From positions 1 to 64,000 of the forward strand of contig DAOULY010000018.1 of assembly GCA_034414595.1 (NCBI GenBank): DNA of 64,000 nt, in the 5' to 3' direction. The position numbers were made by a program, and so were the translations under genes. The notes under the pieces were generated by a model. The model was not told the origin of the DNA. It did no database searches and saw only the letters and a list, made by a program, of their open reading frames with translations. Of the stretch, positions 60,803 through 64,000 are shown piece after piece. Source of the stretch: DAOULY01 sp034414595 (lineage in GTDB: Bacteria > Chloroflexota > Dehalococcoidia > SZUA-161 > JAUWZY01). The number at the start of each line of letters is the position of its first letter. Position 1 is the first letter of the stretch.

Positions 60803-61501
60803 ATGAGAGTCTTAATGATCGAAAGTATTAAGGAGATAGTCGAGAGCATCACTCTATCCCTTCAGCTGCGCTGGCCAGAGGCCGAACTGCTTACTGTCGC
60901 CGAGGGCACAAGGGGAATAGAGCTGGTGGAGGGAGAAGCGCCGGATGTTGTTATCCTTGACCTCGATTTGCCCAGCATGGATGCTTTTGAAGTGCTCAGC
61001 CAGATCCGTCTCTTCTCCGATGTACCCATCATCGTCCTCAGCAAAGGGGACGACGAGATGCGCAGAGTCAGGGCCTTGGAAATGGGCGCGGACGAATGTA
61101 TCACCAAGCCCTTCAGTCCCATGGAGTTCCTGGCCAGTGTGAAGGCGCTGCTCCGCCGCGCCGGAATGTCCGAGCTCAGAGAAGGCCGTCTTCCCTCATT
61201 TATCAGTGAGGGTCTCACTATAAATTTCACCACTCGTGAGGTGTTCATCTGTGGAGAGGTGGTGAAGTTGACTCCTACGGAGTATGAGCTACTGACCTAT
61301 CTGGTAAGAAACGAGGGCAGGGTGATCCCGCACCGTGCCCTGGTCGAAAAGGTATGGGGCTCAGAGTATATCGGTGACCCTTACCTGCTCAAGAAATACA
61401 TCTCTCGCATAAGGCACAAATTAGGAGACAATGCTGCCAATCCGCAGATAGTCATCGCGGAACGCGGTGTCGGTTACAAGTTCATAAGACCACCCGATTA
61501 G
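60803..61501 (+). CDS. OmpR-type response regulator (intact)
   Basis: 232 residues from ATG 60803 (AAAGGGAGGACTGCG upstream). Receiver with acceptor Asp in VVILDLDLPSMDAF and Lys in CITKPFSP. The C-terminal winged helix is complete: LTPTEYELLTYLVRNEGRVI, LVEKVWGSEYIGD, YISRIRHKL, GVGYKF. Receiver and linker are close to those of 59601. No kinase gene lies beside it. It is probably an activator or repressor of nearby surface-protein genes, inferred from position. Confidence 0.9.
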   Translation: MRVLMIESIKEIVESITLSLQLRWPEAELLTVAEGTRGIELVEGEAPDVVILDLDLPSMDAFEVLSQIRLFSDVPIIVLSKGDDEMRRVRALEMGADECITKPFSPMEFLASVKALLRRAGMSELREGRLPSFISEGLTINFTTREVFICGEVVKLTPTEYELLTYLVRNEGRVIPHRALVEKVWGSEYIGDPYLLKKYISRIRHKLGDNAANPQIVIAERGVGYKFIRPPD

Positions 61502-61539
61502 AGAATTAATAGCCGTGGATGCAGCCATGGCTGTCAACA

Positions 61540-61645
61540 ACGGTTTTTAGTAGTTGATGCACGGGTAGGCGTTGTTCAGAGTTACAAGCAAGAGGGGGGC
61601 TGTCCGGATCGACCTGGGGTGTGGGTTGCCTGGAACAGCCCCGTC
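61540..61645 (+). ncRNA. 3' region B: second candidate antisense RNA to NAYP mRNA
   Basis: Bases 61548-61578 are complementary to the NAYP motif of the 62604 gene at 29 of 31 positions and, for 28 of them, to that of the 63334 gene at 26. A hairpin follows (61595-61642; GGGGCTGT pairs with ACAGCCCC, with an imperfect inner stem). The layout repeats region A. The remaining parts of 61502-61788 show no gene. Confidence 0.35.
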
Positions 61646-61789
61646 AATCGTGGCCTCGGTGGCAGGAGGAGCCTCAAACAAGCGTGACGCTGATGTAGCC
61701 AGATAGGCCACCGAGCAAGCTCTCGCCAGATGGCGTAACCCCTTGCCAGAAGTGGCACCAAAGGGCAGCTCTATGCTGTCCTTTTTCTA

Positions 61790-61860
61790 TCACCGATTAT
61801 GCACCGTTTTGTCACCGTTTTGTCACCATCGTTCACCGTCAACGTCACCGCTGTCACCGT
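61790..61860 (+). promoter_or_regulatory. Array of seven CACC(G) repeats at about 11-bp spacing
   Basis: CACC occurs at 61791, 61802, 61813, 61824, 61834, 61846 and 61855 (steps 11, 11, 11, 10, 12, 9); several are TCACCGTTTTG. All point the same way on the same DNA face. OmpR/PhoB-type regulators bind such direct repeats. The array ends about 50 bp before the 61911 gene, an activator position. Confidence 0.75.
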
Positions 61861-61910
61861 TATCTTCACATTTACCTGATATTCTGTTAACAGTTTGACA
61901 GGAGCCGGAC

Positions 61911-62600
61911 TTGAACAAGGTTTTAGTAATTGAGGGCGAGCATGAGGTAAGGGAAGAAGTGGTCTCAGCCTTGCAACAGGCCGGATTTGACGTATTAAAA
62001 GCTGAAGATGGTGCTCAAGGGCTGGCGATGCTGTATGAAACCCAGCCCTTTCTCATAGTTATGGACGAGCAAATGCCCTACCCCCGAGTGCGCCAGGTCT
62101 CTGATGCTCCCCTAATCGTCCTCGGTGACCATAGGGAAGAGCTGTCGTTCGCCAAGGCTTTATATCTTGGTGCAGATGCTTACATGACCAAGCCCTTCAG
62201 CCTGGCTGAGCTGGCGGCGCGGGCGCGCGCCCTGTTGCGCCGGTATAAGCCCATGTATTGCTATCCCAGGCTTATTCCCGAGACGCGGATGGTGGAGTTG
62301 CCTGACAGCGCGACTGCGCTTAGCCCCACCGAATTCCGTCTCTTCTCCTGTCTGGTATTCAATGAGGGCCGGGTCATGCCTTACCCACAGTTAATGGTTG
62401 AGGTCTGGGGCGGTACCATCAGCATGGCCACGCTGCACTTATATGTGCGCCGCATCAAGGACAAGCTGGGCATCGATGGCGTTGGCCCTTACTGCATCCT
62501 CGGCCACCGTGGCCGCGGGTACAGCTTCGTCGCCGAAGAGCATCCTATCGTAAGCGATATCTCTTTCTACTTTCATAACGCAGTGAAGGGGGGTGACTGA
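61911..62600 (+). CDS. OmpR-type response regulator upstream of NAYP genes
   Basis: 229 residues from TTG 61911 (AGGAGCC upstream). Receiver with Asp in FLIVMDEQMP (a shortened loop follows) and Lys in AYMTKPFS. The winged helix is complete (LSPTEFRLFSCLVFNEG, LMVEVWGG, YVRRIKDKLGIDG, GRGYSF). It ends 3 bp before the NAYP gene, so it is cotranscribed. It probably controls that operon, and the CACC array upstream is a likely binding site. A relic of a similar regulator precedes the NAYP gene at 35361. Confidence 0.9.
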   Translation: MNKVLVIEGEHEVREEVVSALQQAGFDVLKAEDGAQGLAMLYETQPFLIVMDEQMPYPRVRQVSDAPLIVLGDHREELSFAKALYLGADAYMTKPFSLAELAARARALLRRYKPMYCYPRLIPETRMVELPDSATALSPTEFRLFSCLVFNEGRVMPYPQLMVEVWGGTISMATLHLYVRRIKDKLGIDGVGPYCILGHRGRGYSFVAEEHPIVSDISFYFHNAVKGGD

Positions 62601-62603
62601 GCC

Positions 62604-63173
62604 ATGAAAAGAAAGATACTGATACTGAGCGTGGTGCTGGCTATTGCTCTGAGTGCGCTCGGTGTTGGCTATGCCCTGTGGTCTGACACCCTGACCATCG
62701 ACGGCACTATCAACACCGGTAACGTCAATATTGAGTGGAGCGCCGGACCGTCTTACGATTCGGAGCTGCCGGGGAAGGACGTCAGCAACATAGAGTGCCA
62801 TGTGGATTACGACCCTCAGAGCGCGACCTTTGGACAGCTCATAGTCACAGTGACCAACGCCTACCCGTGCATCGACTACTACCAGGATGTGGCTGTAGGT
62901 AGCTTCGGTACCGTGCCGGTGATCATCTCGGACGTCTCGTTCAATACCTCACTGCTGCCACCGAATACAACCGTGGAGATGCTACCCGCCAGTTTTGGGG
63001 GGTATGAAGGTTATCCCGATATCGCCGTGGGGGTTCAGCTGCACGAGAACGACGTGGCTATAGGCACAATACATGTACACCTGACCAACGATGCCGAGCA
63101 GGGTACTACGTACACCTTCACCGGCAACGTGACTGCGGTGCAGTACAACGAGTACACTCCTCCTGCTCCATGA
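62604..63173 (+). CDS. SipW-type secreted protein, NAYP family (1)
   Basis: 189 residues. The signal MKRKILILSVVLAIALSALG then VGYALWSDTLTIDGTINTGNV matches the SipW-cognate class (TasA/CalY). The body is beta-rich, with ITVTNAYP-type motif (VTVTNAYPCIDYYQ), GTVPVIISDVS, and a C-terminal YTFTGNVTAVQYNE. It has no membrane anchor at the end, so release or fibre assembly is likely. Fibre formation is inferred from the family, not seen. It is translated right after the regulator at 61911 (3-bp gap). Region A is nearly complementary to its NAYP codons. Confidence 0.8.
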   Translation: MKRKILILSVVLAIALSALGVGYALWSDTLTIDGTINTGNVNIEWSAGPSYDSELPGKDVSNIECHVDYDPQSATFGQLIVTVTNAYPCIDYYQDVAVGSFGTVPVIISDVSFNTSLLPPNTTVEMLPASFGGYEGYPDIAVGVQLHENDVAIGTIHVHLTNDAEQGTTYTFTGNVTAVQYNEYTPPAP

Positions 63174-63333
63174 TTGAGCGCTGAACATATAGGAAAGAGA
63201 ACTGGCAGAAAATGGCTGAAACGGAAAAAGAGGTTGTTGAGAGAAGAGAGAAAACAACACATTCCATAATGCCGTTATGCCCCGGGTCGAGGGGCGATAA
63301 GGCAACCCTGAAACGGAGGGAGGTGATCAAGAG

Positions 63334-63825
63334 ATGAAAAAGAAGATATTGGCGATCAGCTTGGTGCTGGCAATTGCTCTGAGCGCGCTCGGTGTTGGCT
63401 ATGCCCTGTGGTCTGACACTCTGACCATCAGCGGCACTGTGAACACCGGTAGCGTCGGCGTAGAGTGGAGCCCCGCCCAGTGCAGCGATAACGAGACCAA
63501 GGACGTCAGCAGTGTAACTGCCGATATAGTCGGTAAGGAGCTCATAATCACGGTGAACAACGCCTACCCGTGCGTCACCTACACGGTGCTTGCTGACATC
63601 CATTGCACTGGCAGCGTACCGGTGCACCTGCAGGGCATCGTCCTGGAAGGCGTGCCTGGTTGTGCCGAGGTTACTGTGACCGATGTTGTTGGGGTACAGC
63701 TCCACTACTGTGATTCTATCGACGTGCTTATAACGATCCACCTGGACAACACTGCGCCTCAGGGTTCTGTGCTGAGCTTCAGTGCAAGCGTGGATGCATA
63801 CCAGTACAACGAGTCTCCAGTGTAA
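63334..63825 (+). CDS. SipW-type secreted protein, NAYP family (2)
   Basis: 163 residues with GGAGGGAGGTGATCAAGAG ahead of ATG 63334. The signal MKKKILAISLVLAIALSALG, then VGYALWSDTLTISGTVNTGSV, matches the first copy almost exactly, while the body is shorter and more divergent (VNNAYPCVTYTV, then GSVPVHLQGIV, ending FSASVDAYQYNESPV). It is a tandem paralog of 62604; both could form one fibre as major and minor subunits. The 160-bp gap between them has no own promoter that I can recognise. Confidence 0.8.
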   Translation: MKKKILAISLVLAIALSALGVGYALWSDTLTISGTVNTGSVGVEWSPAQCSDNETKDVSSVTADIVGKELIITVNNAYPCVTYTVLADIHCTGSVPVHLQGIVLEGVPGCAEVTVTDVVGVQLHYCDSIDVLITIHLDNTAPQGSVLSFSASVDAYQYNESPV

Positions 63826-63844
63826 TTGAGCGGTGATAAATAAT

Positions 63845-63863
63845 GGGGGGCCTTGTGCCCCCC
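63845..63863 (+). terminator. G/C hairpin after the second NAYP gene
   Basis: GGGGGGC-CTTGT-GCCCCCC, seven base pairs, no T-run. It could end or reduce the operon transcript. Confidence 0.5.
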
Positions 63864-63953
63864 GCCCACCGCGAGGTTACACAGGTGGACAAGCACCAAG
63901 GAAGATCAAAAGAAAGGAACCAAGGAAGGAGAAAAACCCTAAAGGGTAACGAC

Positions 63954-64000
63954 ATGAAGACCAAAGCTGGGATACTCTGCTTGGTGTTGGTGTTGTGCCT
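63954..64000 (+). CDS. Start of another exported protein (cut by the window edge)
   Basis: ATG 63954 opens MKTKAGILCLVLVLC, a signal-peptide-like start similar to MKSKTLAMVLVAVLC of the 35361 protein. Only 15 residues are visible. It is probably the third NAYP-type or related secreted gene of this tandem set. AAAGGG lies about 9 nt upstream. Confidence 0.5.
   Translation, partial: MKTKAGILCLVLVLC

Noticed and set aside
61790..61860. CRISPR-like array
   Set aside because: Units are 5-6 bases with 11-bp steps and no spacers. It is a direct-repeat operator array, not CRISPR, and no cas genes are present.

Overview
The window looks like a chromosomal segment of a monoderm-type anaerobic bacterium, most likely Chloroflexota near the Dehalococcoidia. 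This is inferred from gene content: an HspR-controlled heat-shock operon, a type IV pilus (T4P) set with a fused PilM-PilN and no secretin, a tungsten-type aldehyde:ferredoxin oxidoreductase, UbiD and UPF0261 proteins, and SipW-type secreted proteins. No rRNA or marker gene here fixes the taxon. Catalase, rubrerythrin, a ferritin-like protein and Fur point to an anaerobe that meets oxygen.

Layout. 1-1.6 kb: end of an unrecognised gene and a Tm-1-like (UPF0261) protein. 1.6-5.6 kb: tRNA-Asp, then clpC-hspR-dnaJ on the minus strand behind a consensus promoter with a HAIR-like operator. 5.7-11.2 kb: plus-strand operon mtaB, CNNM/CorC protein, DUF2344 protein, histidine phosphatase, tilS, with a structured leader. 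11.5-23.2 kb: a c-di-GMP-I riboswitch followed by a small HTH gene and a T4P operon (pilin, PilB, PilC, minor pilins, PilX-like adhesin, PilO, PilMN) interleaved with two-component genes. 23.3-33.7 kb: UbiD decarboxylase, epimerase, DMT transporter, ferredoxin plus AOR, a PEP-synthase-like subunit, dCMP deaminase and a small kinase. 33.9-36 kb: a UPF0261 relic, an SDR, a response-regulator relic and a SipW-type secreted protein. 36.2-42.6 kb: oxidative-stress and iron genes, AraC-GyrI, methyltransferase and MarR regulators. 43-49 kb: a split PEP-synthase-like pair resembling phenylphosphate synthase, an MBL-fold hydrolase, a candidate ncRNA and catalase. 49-55 kb: small unknown genes and a three-gene kinase/regulator operon under a second c-di-GMP-I riboswitch. 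55-58.7 kb: epimerase and a third c-di-GMP-I riboswitch leading to an HTH gene, a small protein and a secreted subtilase. 59.6-64 kb: three OmpR-type regulators (one with a broken DNA-binding domain) and a tandem set of SipW-signal secreted proteins.

How it fits together. Three riboswitches of one class, each followed by a terminator-like hairpin, place the T4P operon, a sensor-kinase operon and a secreted protease under c-di-GMP, although no GGDEF, EAL or HD-GYP gene is present here. This is a surface/attachment regulon.

The most unusual part is the 59.6-64 kb locus. The tandem secreted proteins share a conserved Asn-Ala-Tyr-Pro motif ('NAYP proteins'). The 3' regions of two upstream regulator genes carry a stretch complementary to the mRNA of that motif (32 of 34 bases in the best case), followed by a terminator-like hairpin. 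Seven CACC(G) repeats at about 11-bp spacing precede the third regulator. A second locus at 35.3 kb has the same regulator-NAYP order, with the regulator decayed to 24 codons. This regulator/antisense/NAYP module is the best candidate here for an undescribed system.
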